NCBI GenBank assembly: GCA_008501565.1
Contig: QQUL01000153.1
Span: forward strand, 1-5,352
DNA length: 5,352 nucleotides
Direction: 5' to 3'
DNA from: Armatimonadota bacterium
Lineage (GTDB): Bacteria; Actinomycetota; Acidimicrobiia; Spongiisociales; UBA5794
Under the pieces are notes generated by a model. The model saw only the letters and a program-made list of their open reading frames with translations, was not told the DNA's origin and did no database searches. The position numbers and the translations under genes are program-made. This document shows positions 1 through 5,295 of this stretch, in pieces. Within the stretch, counting starts at the first letter, position 1. Each line of letters begins with the position of its first letter.

Positions 1-323
1 CCTATGCGACGGACATAAAGTCGGCGATCCGCGGGGTTTCTCCGAACCTCATCGAAGAGCACGGGGTCGTTTCGCAGGAAACCGCGGTCGCGATGGCCAA
101 GGGTGCCCGCGGAGTCCTGGGAACCGACATTGCCGTCGCCGTCACCGGATCGGCCGGTCCCGAGCCACTCGAACAGCCCGTCGGCACGATGATTGTCGCG
201 GTCGCGACCCCAACGGCCGAGCATGTGCGAACCTTCACGATGCCGGGCGACCGCGAGCGCATCCGGGCATACACGGCAACGGCGGCTCTGCACATGGTGC
301 GGTCCGCGCTCGACTCCGAGTAG
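1..323 (+). CDS. cinA: CinA C-terminal domain, nicotinamide-nucleotide amidase (5' partial)
   Basis: The reading frame enters at base 3 and ends at TAG 321-323, giving 106 visible residues; the N-terminal part lies off the window. The visible part matches the CinA C-terminal domain (PncC type), which hydrolyses nicotinamide mononucleotide to nicotinate mononucleotide and ammonia in cytoplasmic NAD salvage. Seen: a Tyr-Ala-Thr-Asp-Ile-Lys segment (bases 3-20) at the place of the family's conserved YSNxxK motif (catalytic Tyr and Lys), then EEHGVVSQETAVAMAKGAR, then VAVTGSAGPEP followed by PVGT, the usual substrate-site loop. The GPEP form of that loop is typical of actinobacterial homologues. 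It is not visible whether this protein also carries the N-terminal MoCF-like (COG1058) domain, so it could be full-length CinA or stand-alone PncC. The next gene starts 5 nt after the stop, which suggests one transcript. cinA next to recA is a widespread arrangement. Confidence 0.9.
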   Translation, partial: YATDIKSAIRGVSPNLIEEHGVVSQETAVAMAKGARGVLGTDIAVAVTGSAGPEPLEQPVGTMIVAVATPTAEHVRTFTMPGDRERIRAYTATAALHMVRSALDSE

Positions 324-328
324 CCATC

Positions 329-886
329 GTGTCTGGCAACATCTTCTTCGCCGTTGACCTTGTCGACGAGACGCGTCACGCCCTTGCCGCCTCCCTCTCG
401 GACAGTGGTGCGGCCGCTCGCATCCCGGGTCGGCGTACGAGGCCATCAAACTGGCACATCACACTTCGGTTCATCGGTGAGGCCGACGAGGTGCAGATCG
501 ACCGGCTCGCCGAGCGCGTTGAAAGGCTTCTTCGGTTGTCTGCTCCCGGACGGGGCACGGCGACCGTTGAGAATCTCGGTGCGTTCCCCAGGCAGGCGAA
601 GGCGACGGTCCTCTACGCATCCATCACAGATCGATCGGGTCTTCTCTCCACCCTCGCGGGGATCTGTGACGAAGCGGCAACGGATGTCGGGTTCGAGCCG
701 GAGGGACGACCGTTCGTCCCTCACCTGACACTGGCGCGCATCCGGCCGCCGCGCGATGTTCGCTCCATCATCGACGCCATCGAGTTCGTTCCGATCAGGA
801 TCGAGATCGGCGCGGTCACTCTCTTCCGGACCAAGTCAACGGCGAAAGGCCCGATCTACGTCCCTCTGTACAGCTGCGAGTTGTGA
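329..886 (+). CDS. thpR: RNA 2',3'-cyclic phosphodiesterase (2H family, ThpR/LigT)
   Basis: This is a 185-residue cytoplasmic enzyme of the 2H phosphoesterase superfamily, a normal length for ThpR. The family hydrolyses RNA 2',3'-cyclic phosphate ends to 2'-phosphates and was first described as 2'-5' RNA ligase (LigT); the true cellular substrate is not well settled. Both diagnostic HxTx motifs are present: H43-I-T45-L in NWHITLRFIG and H132-L-T134-L in PHLTLAR, so the active site looks intact. The N-terminal NIFFAVDL strand and the LFRTKS segment near the C-terminus are also typical. The start is GTG at 329, five bases after the cinA stop. It has only a weak purine-rich stretch upstream, so translation is probably coupled to cinA. 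The order cinA-thpR-recA is the same as the cinA-ligT-recA operon of Deinococcus radiodurans (established knowledge). Read-through into recA is possible, since I see no terminator after 886. Confidence 0.93.
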   Translation: MSGNIFFAVDLVDETRHALAASLSDSGAAARIPGRRTRPSNWHITLRFIGEADEVQIDRLAERVERLLRLSAPGRGTATVENLGAFPRQAKATVLYASITDRSGLLSTLAGICDEAATDVGFEPEGRPFVPHLTLARIRPPRDVRSIIDAIEFVPIRIEIGAVTLFRTKSTAKGPIYVPLYSCEL

Positions 887-902
887 GTCCGGGACCAAAA
901 CC

Positions 903-931
903 TTGGTATCGAACAGGTGTTCGGTTAGGGT
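903..931 (+). promoter_or_regulatory. recA promoter, sigma-70/SigA type
   Basis: A -35 element TTGGTA (903-908) and a -10 element TAGGGT (926-931) are separated by exactly 17 bp. Each matches consensus at the most conserved positions: TTG and the final A in the -35, TA and the final T in the -10. Transcription would begin near base 938, giving a leader of about 65 nt before the recA ATG. The SOS box lies entirely inside the spacer, so LexA binding would block RNA polymerase directly. The call rests on pattern and spacing only. Confidence 0.65.
909..924. promoter_or_regulatory. LexA-binding SOS box (Cheo type)
   Basis: The sequence TCGAACAGGTGTTCGG has the invariant GAAC-N4-GTTC core at 911-922, extended to CGAAC...GTTCG at 910-923. 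It matches the mycobacterial and Bacillus LexA operator consensus with one mismatch at the outer edge. It is not the proteobacterial CTG-N10-CAG type. It sits 80 bp upstream of the recA ATG and between the predicted -35 and -10 elements, so recA is expected to be repressed by LexA and induced by DNA damage. Confidence 0.92.
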
Positions 932-991
932 GTCATCCACACAAGATCAGAATCTGTCACACGTGCCAAGTACGTTGATGGGACACCGATG

Positions 992-997
992 AAAGGA
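992..997 (+). promoter_or_regulatory. Ribosome binding site deciding the recA start
   Basis: AAAGGA lies 6 nt before the ATG at 1004. The in-frame ATG at 989 has no comparable purine run at the proper distance, and choosing it would place this Shine-Dalgarno inside the gene. The 1004 start also gives the MAK-type N-terminus usual for RecA. Confidence 0.7.
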
Positions 998-1003
998 ATC
1001 GCC

Positions 1004-2101
1004 ATGGCGAAATCATCCGAAGACAAAGAAAGAGCCGAGAAGGGCAAGAACCTCGACATCGCGATGTCCCAGATCGAGCGTCAGTTCGGCAAAGGGGCGA
1101 TCATGCGTCTCGGGACCGATGAGGTTCGCAAGATGGACATCATCCCGACTGGCGCCCTTTCTCTCGATCTTGCCTTGGGAATCGGCGGTCTTCCCCGTGG
1201 ACGCGTGGTTGAGATCTATGGACCCGAATCGTCGGGGAAGACGACTCTTGCGCTCCACGTCATTGCTGAGGCGCAACGCAACGGCGGTAATGCTGCCTTC
1301 ATTGATGCCGAGCATGCGCTCGACCCCATCTATGCCAGAGCGATCGGGGTGGATATCGACGAACTCCTGATCTCACAGCCAGACACCGGCGAGCAGGCTC
1401 TCGAGATTGCCGACATGCTGATTCGTTCGGGTGCACTCGACGTGGTCGTGATCGATTCCGTTGCCGCCCTCGTCCCGAGAGCGGAACTCGAGGGCGACAT
1501 GGGCGATACCCATGTCGGTCTTCAGGCCCGCTTGATGTCCCAGGCGCTTCGCAAGCTGTCGGGAACGATCAACCGGTCGAACACCACAGCGGTCTTCATC
1601 AATCAGATCCGAGAGAAGATCGGCGTGATGTTCGGATCACCCGAGACGACACCCGGCGGGCGGGCCCTCAAGTTCTATGCAAGTGTCAGGATCGACATTC
1701 GTCGTATTGAGGCCATCAAGGTCGGAACGGAGAACATCGGGAACCGTGTGCGAACCAAGATCGTGAAGAACAAGGTCGCCCCGCCGTTCCGTCTTGCCGA
1801 ATTCGACATCATGTTCGGTGAGGGGATCTCACGAGAGGGAAGCCTCCTCGATGTCGCAGTCGAGGAGGGGATCGTCCGGAAGGCCGGTGCATGGTTCACC
1901 TACGACGGCGATCAGCTCGGCCAGGGGCGTGAGAAGGCCAAGGACTATCTCCGTCAGAACCCCGAACTTGCGATGCAGCTTCAGGATCAGGTGCTGCGAG
2001 CGGTCGGTGTGGTCGACGATGAGGCCGAGGTTGTTGCGGAAGGCGCACCGGCAGATGGTGCTCCGGATGGTGACGGTCCCGAGGACTCGGACAGCGAATA
2101 G
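1004..2101 (+). CDS. recA: Recombinase RecA
   Basis: RecA polymerises on single-stranded DNA, drives ATP-dependent homologous pairing and strand exchange, and as a filament stimulates LexA self-cleavage. From ATG 1004 the protein has 365 residues; an in-frame ATG at 989 would add five. Seen: Walker A GPESSGKT at 73-80; catalytic Glu in DAEHALDP at E103; Walker B VVVIDSVAAL around 147-156; DNA-binding loop L1 around EGDMGDTHVGLQARLMSQ (163-180); and loop L2 between NQIREKIGVMFG and GGRALKFY (about 200-225). The ATPase core is uninterrupted, with no intein, unlike recA of Mycobacterium tuberculosis. The last 30 residues (336-365) form a strongly acidic tail with 12 Asp/Glu and no basic residue, comparable to the regulatory acidic tail of other RecA proteins. 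Expression is probably SOS-controlled through the box at 909-924. recX does not follow the gene; a 233-bp noncoding gap leads to rny. Confidence 0.99.
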   Translation: MAKSSEDKERAEKGKNLDIAMSQIERQFGKGAIMRLGTDEVRKMDIIPTGALSLDLALGIGGLPRGRVVEIYGPESSGKTTLALHVIAEAQRNGGNAAFIDAEHALDPIYARAIGVDIDELLISQPDTGEQALEIADMLIRSGALDVVVIDSVAALVPRAELEGDMGDTHVGLQARLMSQALRKLSGTINRSNTTAVFINQIREKIGVMFGSPETTPGGRALKFYASVRIDIRRIEAIKVGTENIGNRVRTKIVKNKVAPPFRLAEFDIMFGEGISREGSLLDVAVEEGIVRKAGAWFTYDGDQLGQGREKAKDYLRQNPELAMQLQDQVLRAVGVVDDEAEVVAEGAPADGAPDGDGPEDSDSE

Positions 2102-2122
2102 GAAATAATCTCATATTTCGCG

Positions 2123-2151
2123 TTTCCAGAAAGCCTTTCGTGTTGTAGCAT
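2123..2151 (+). promoter_or_regulatory. Possible promoter for rny-miaB
   Basis: TTTCCA (2123-2128) and TAGCAT (2146-2151) are spaced by 17 bp and each matches four of six consensus positions. Transcription would start near 2158 and give a leader of about 175 nt that contains the CA/GT pair and the hairpin. The elements are degenerate, so this is a candidate only; read-through from the recA promoter could also feed rny. Confidence 0.35.
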
Positions 2152-2263
2152 CGAGGTACCACACACACACCAACACTGAAACCAAACTGAGACATGATCG
2201 AACAAGACAGAGATACAAGGTGATGATCGGGTAAATCCGCCCCAGCCAATGTATGTCGTGTGT

Positions 2264-2289
2264 GTGCCGAGCCCTGCGTGGCTCGGCAC
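2264..2289 (+). other. Perfect 10-bp GC-rich hairpin upstream of rny
   Basis: GTGCCGAGCC (2264-2273) and GGCTCGGCAC (2280-2289) are exact reverse complements around a 6-nt loop. The stem is strong, but the bases after it (CGTCGTTTGC) form only a poor T tract, so it is not a typical intrinsic terminator. It lies 45 nt before the rny ATG. It could act as an attenuator, an RNA-stability element or an RNase target in the rny leader. Confidence 0.7.
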
Positions 2290-2319
2290 CGTCGTTTGCA
2301 CCTTCGTTCATGTCTCGCC

Positions 2320-2324
2320 AGGAG
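2320..2324 (+). promoter_or_regulatory. Ribosome binding site of rny
   Basis: AGGAG lies 10 nt before the ATG at 2335. This supports 2335 over the upstream in-frame GTG at 2260, which has no Shine-Dalgarno and would place the leader hairpin inside the coding sequence. Confidence 0.6.
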
Positions 2325-2334
2325 CGAGAACAGC

Positions 2335-3861
2335 ATGGATTCGATAACTGGATTCCTGATACCGGGGGCGATAACGGTCGGCGTGTTCCTCGTTGGTCTG
2401 TACATCGGACGCAAGCTCGTCCGGATTCCTCAGGCCCCCGAAGAGATACTTGCTGACGCCCGCATCGAAGCGCAACGGATCCTTGCGCGAGCCGAAGAGG
2501 AGGGTCGTGCCAAAGCCGACACCTTCCGTGACAGAGAAGAAGCGACACTCGAGCACCGAAAAGTCGAGATCGGCTCCCAGGAAACACGCGTGACCCAGCG
2601 GGAAGCCACGCTGGAACAACGCGCACAGAACCTTGCGCAGCGCGAGGAAATGGTGATCGAGAAAGAGCGCGAGGCTACGGAGATATCTGCGGAGGCCGCA
2701 CGCCTCGCTGAGGACGCCCGGCTCGAACTCGAGGCTCTTGCAGGGTTCGACAGCAAGGCGGCCAAGGACGAGCTTCTCCAGAAGGTTGAGGATGAGGCCC
2801 GCCGTGACGCGATGGTGCTCGTGCGGGACATGGAAGCGAAAGCCCGCGAAGAAGCCGAACGCCGATCACGCCGGATTCTCGCAACGGTGATCCAACGAGT
2901 CGCATCCGACGTCGTGTCGGAAGCGACCGTGTCTGCCGTTGCCATTCCCACGGACGACATGAAGGGACGCATCATCGGGCGGGATGGACGCAACATCCGT
3001 TCGTTCGAAGCGGTCACCGGTGTCGATCTGATCGTGGACGACACGCCCGAAACGGTGAGTGTGTCGACGTTCGACCCTGTTCGACGGGAAGTCGCTCGCC
3101 GTACCCTTGAACGACTGGTCGAAGACGGTCGGATACACCCCACATCGATCGAAGAGGCCTACGAGAAGGCACGAGATGCCGTTGAGCAGTTGGTTCGTGA
3201 TGCGGGCGAATGGGCGATGCTTGAGGTCGGAATCAACCGACTTCACCCCGAACTGACCACCCTCATCGGAAGGCTCCGGTATCGCACGAGCTACGGACAG
3301 AACGTGCTCGATCACCTCGTGGAATCGGCCCACATCGCTGGCATGCTCGCTGCCGAACTCGGCGTTGATGAAACTGAGGCCAAGAGAGCTGCGTTTCTTC
3401 ATGACATCGGCAAGGCGGTGAGTCATGAGGTCGGCGGTTCCCACGCCCTGATCGGTGCGGAGATCGCTCGTCGTTTCGGTGAGGAAGCCGGCATCGTGCA
3501 TGCCATCGAAGCCCATCACAACGAGGTGGAACCGAGAACGCTCACGGCAATTCTCGTCCAGGCAGCGGATGCGGTCAGCGCGGCGAGGCCGGGGGCAAGG
3601 CGGGAAGCACTCGAATCGTATGTGCGCCGTCTGGAACGCCTGGAGGAGATCGCACGCGGATTCGACGGCGTCGAGAAGGTCTACGCCCTTCAGGCGGGTC
3701 GTGAGGTGCGTGTCGTTGTCGACCCGGGATCCCTCGACGACCTCGGTTCACAAGATCTCGCACGCTCCATCGCCAGAAAGCTCGAGGACGACTTACAGTA
3801 TCCGGGTCAGATCGAGGTGACGGTCATCCGTGAGTATCGGGCTAAGGGTTTCGCCCGATAA
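2335..3861 (+). CDS. rny: Ribonuclease Y, membrane-anchored endoribonuclease
   Basis: RNase Y starts mRNA turnover by endonucleolytic cleavage of single-stranded RNA at the inner face of the membrane. From ATG 2335 the protein has 508 residues, close to the 520 of Bacillus subtilis RNase Y. Domains in order: a hydrophobic N-terminal anchor (about 5-25); a long charged coiled coil rich in Glu, Arg and Ala (about 35-190); a KH RNA-binding domain with the GRDG loop at 215-218 in GRIIGRDGRNIR; and an HD hydrolase domain with H327, the metal-binding H356-D357 pair in FLHDIGKA, the HHNE segment 394-397, and D412. The C-terminal RNase Y domain ends in PGQIEVTVIREYRAKGFAR. All expected catalytic residues are present. 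An upstream GTG (2260) in the same frame is rejected because the added 25 residues are not RNase Y-like and precede the membrane anchor. RNase Y is uncommon in classical actinobacteria but known in deep-branching ones and in Firmicutes, where it also lies near recA. No ymdB follows it. Confidence 0.97.
   Translation: MDSITGFLIPGAITVGVFLVGLYIGRKLVRIPQAPEEILADARIEAQRILARAEEEGRAKADTFRDREEATLEHRKVEIGSQETRVTQREATLEQRAQNLAQREEMVIEKEREATEISAEAARLAEDARLELEALAGFDSKAAKDELLQKVEDEARRDAMVLVRDMEAKAREEAERRSRRILATVIQRVASDVVSEATVSAVAIPTDDMKGRIIGRDGRNIRSFEAVTGVDLIVDDTPETVSVSTFDPVRREVARRTLERLVEDGRIHPTSIEEAYEKARDAVEQLVRDAGEWAMLEVGINRLHPELTTLIGRLRYRTSYGQNVLDHLVESAHIAGMLAAELGVDETEAKRAAFLHDIGKAVSHEVGGSHALIGAEIARRFGEEAGIVHAIEAHHNEVEPRTLTAILVQAADAVSAARPGARREALESYVRRLERLEEIARGFDGVEKVYALQAGREVRVVVDPGSLDDLGSQDLARSIARKLEDDLQYPGQIEVTVIREYRAKGFAR
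3835..3860 (+). other. Inverted repeat over the rny stop codon
   Basis: TATCGGGC (3835-3842) and GCCCGATA (3853-3860) are exact 8-bp reverse complements with a 10-nt loop. The right arm includes the first two bases of the rny TAA. A second, mutually exclusive pairing joins AGGGTT (3845-3850) to AACCCT (3860-3865). There is no T tract, so it does not look like an intrinsic terminator. It may slow 3' decay or tune rny-miaB coupling, or it may be chance within GC-rich coding DNA. Confidence 0.4.
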
Positions 3862-3945
3862 CCCTCGAATCGATGGTTGAGTCTCGAGAGGATCGTGTCA
3901 GAAGTGACCGTGTCTGAAGTAGCCATACTCGGAATGCCTCGCATC

Positions 3946-3952
3946 AAGGAGG
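3946..3952 (+). promoter_or_regulatory. Ribosome binding site favouring miaB start at 3964
   Basis: AAGGAGG is a full-consensus Shine-Dalgarno ending 11 nt before the ATG at 3964. The spacing is slightly long. The alternative ATG at 3934, and the GTG and TTG codons further upstream, have weaker or badly spaced sites. Confidence 0.55.
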
Positions 3953-3963
3953 CTCGCCCGCGC

Positions 3964-5295
3964 ATGCGGGAGGGTCAGAGCTACTTTATCCGAACCTTCG
4001 GGTGCCAAATGAACGAGCACGACTCGGAGCGCATTGCCGGTCTCCTCGAGTCCGACGGGATGGTCCAAGCGGACTCCGTGGACGCAGCCGACCTCATCGT
4101 TCTGAACACGTGCACGATCAGGGAGAACGCGGACACCAAGCTCTACGGTTATCTGGGCTCGCTCAAACGCGTCAAAACGGAACGCCCGAACCTGCGGATC
4201 GCGGTTGGAGGCTGTTCTGCCCAAAAGGAACGCGATTTCATCCAGGAACGAGCCGGTTGGGTCGACGTCGTGTTCGGCACACACAATGTTCACCGAGTCG
4301 TCGATCTCCTCGACCACGCAGAGGAGTGGGGCCCGGTCACCGAGATCTGGGATGAGACGAAAGCCGCATCCGGCATTCCGAGCGGTCTTCCCGTTCGTCG
4401 CGAGTCGGAACACTCGGCGTGGGTCACTATCACGATCGGATGCAACAACTCGTGCACCTTCTGCATCGTTCCGATTGTGCGGGGAGCCGAGGTGTCCCGA
4501 CGACCCGGCGATGTCATTCGGGAGATCGAGGGACTCGCGGCATCGGGTGTCAAGGAGATCACGCTGCTGGGGCAGAACGTCAATTCATACGGCCGGGATT
4601 TGGATCTCAACGGGCGCCAGCCGCTCTTTGCGGACCTGCTCCGCCGTGCCGGCACGGTTCGCGGTATTGAACGCATCCGCTATACCAGTCCGCATCCGAA
4701 GGACTTCCGTGAGGATGTCGCACTCGCCATGGCCGAGACGCCAGCGGTCTGTGAACAGATTCACTTCCCACTGCAGTCGGGCAGCGACCGCATTCTTGCG
4801 AGGATGCATCGCGGGTACACGGCCGAACGTTTCCTGACAAAGCTTGAGATGATGCGATCGATCGTCCCCGACCTCGCAACCTCCACCGACGTGATCGTTG
4901 GCTTCCCAGGTGAAACGGAAGAAGATTTCGAAGGCACACTTGACGCGATGCAGCGAGCACGATTCGACAGCGCATACATGTTCCAATTCTCGCCACGACC
5001 GGGAACACCCGCGGCCGACATGGACGGACATGTCGATCCCGAGATCATCCAGGATCGGTTCGAACGCCTCACCGCTCTCCAGGATGCCATCACTCTCGAG
5101 AACAACCAGATGCAGGTCGGGCGCACCGTCAGCGTCATGGTTGAGGGACCGTCGAAGAAGGATCCCTCCGTGGCGACAACGCGGACGAGGGGGAATCGGA
5201 TCGTGCACATCGAAGGGGAGTGGGAGCCGGGAACGTTCTTCGACGCACGCGTCGTGCGGGCCGCCGCCCATCATCTTGAAGGTGTGTTGTTCTGA
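3964..5295 (+). CDS. miaB: tRNA-2-methylthio-N6-dimethylallyladenosine synthase MiaB
   Basis: MiaB is a radical-SAM methylthiotransferase that converts i6A37 to ms2i6A37 in tRNAs reading UNN codons, using two [4Fe-4S] clusters and S-adenosylmethionine. Seen, numbered from ATG 3964 (443 residues): an N-terminal methylthiotransferase domain with its three cluster cysteines, C14 (TFGCQMN), C50 (NTCTIRE) and C84 (GGCSAQKE); the radical-SAM motif C160-x3-C164-x2-C167 in GCNNSCTFC; LLGQNVNSYG, FPLQSGSD and DVIVGFPGET core motifs; and a C-terminal TRAM RNA-binding domain from about 380. The MiaB-specific TFGCQMN and GCNNSCTFCIVP signatures favour MiaB over MtaB or RimO. The frame stays open upstream to TTG 3877, and starts at 3877, 3895, 3904, 3910 or 3934 would add 10 to 29 residues. 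I chose 3964 because of the AAGGAGG site and because MiaB proteins normally begin just before the FIRTFGCQMN strand. It probably shares a transcript with rny and overlaps the next gene. Confidence 0.96.
   Translation: MREGQSYFIRTFGCQMNEHDSERIAGLLESDGMVQADSVDAADLIVLNTCTIRENADTKLYGYLGSLKRVKTERPNLRIAVGGCSAQKERDFIQERAGWVDVVFGTHNVHRVVDLLDHAEEWGPVTEIWDETKAASGIPSGLPVRRESEHSAWVTITIGCNNSCTFCIVPIVRGAEVSRRPGDVIREIEGLAASGVKEITLLGQNVNSYGRDLDLNGRQPLFADLLRRAGTVRGIERIRYTSPHPKDFREDVALAMAETPAVCEQIHFPLQSGSDRILARMHRGYTAERFLTKLEMMRSIVPDLATSTDVIVGFPGETEEDFEGTLDAMQRARFDSAYMFQFSPRPGTPAADMDGHVDPEIIQDRFERLTALQDAITLENNQMQVGRTVSVMVEGPSKKDPSVATTRTRGNRIVHIEGEWEPGTFFDARVVRAAAHHLEGVLF

Larger units (their letters stand above)
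2102..2334 (+). other. Noncoding recA-rny gap, probable rny leader
   Basis: This 233-bp stretch holds no convincing gene and is visibly more A/T-rich in its first half than the flanking genes. It contains a weak AT-rich inverted repeat just after recA (GAAATA 2102-2107 with TATTTC 2114-2119), a possible promoter (2123-2151), and a CA run (2160-2170) complementary to a GT run (2258-2266). It also holds a 7-nt direct repeat ATGATCG (2194-2200 and 2223-2229), a perfect 10-bp hairpin (2264-2289), and the rny ribosome binding site. No clear intrinsic terminator with a T tract follows recA. I infer a structured 5' leader for rny or, less likely, a small independent RNA. Confidence 0.55.

Noticed and set aside
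929..987. Interrupted inverted repeat GGTGTC...GACACC upstream of recA
   Set aside because: The left arm lies before the expected transcription start, so it would not be in the main recA transcript, and the pairing needs a bulge to extend.
2101..2127. Possible recA terminator formed by GAAATA/TATTTC
   Set aside because: The stem is short and AT-only apart from its end pair, with no GC-rich core and no following T tract.
2194..2223. 9-codon open frame (MIEQDRDTR) in the rny leader as a leader peptide
   Set aside because: No ribosome binding site precedes it, and there is no run of regulatory codons that would suggest attenuation.
2260..2334. Longer rny starting at GTG 2260
   Set aside because: The added 25 residues are Arg/Cys-rich and unlike RNase Y N-termini, which begin at the membrane anchor. 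There is no ribosome binding site, and the region holds the leader hairpin.
2249..2347. 32-codon open frame beginning ATG 2249 and overlapping the rny start
   Set aside because: It has no Shine-Dalgarno, no recognisable features, and runs through the perfect hairpin. Short frames like this are expected by chance.
1896..2626. Minus-strand open frames spanning the recA end and rny leader
   Set aside because: They have no family resemblance, no ribosome binding sites, and composition typical of antisense shadows. They overlap both the RecA tail and the rny start.
2430..3143. Long minus-strand open frame opposite rny
   Set aside because: It is Ser/Arg-rich low-complexity translation, the usual antisense shadow of a GC-rich gene; rny domains on the plus strand explain the region fully.
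5230..5237. GAACGTTC palindrome in miaB as a second SOS box
   Set aside because: The two half sites lack the required 4-nt spacer, and it lies inside coding sequence.
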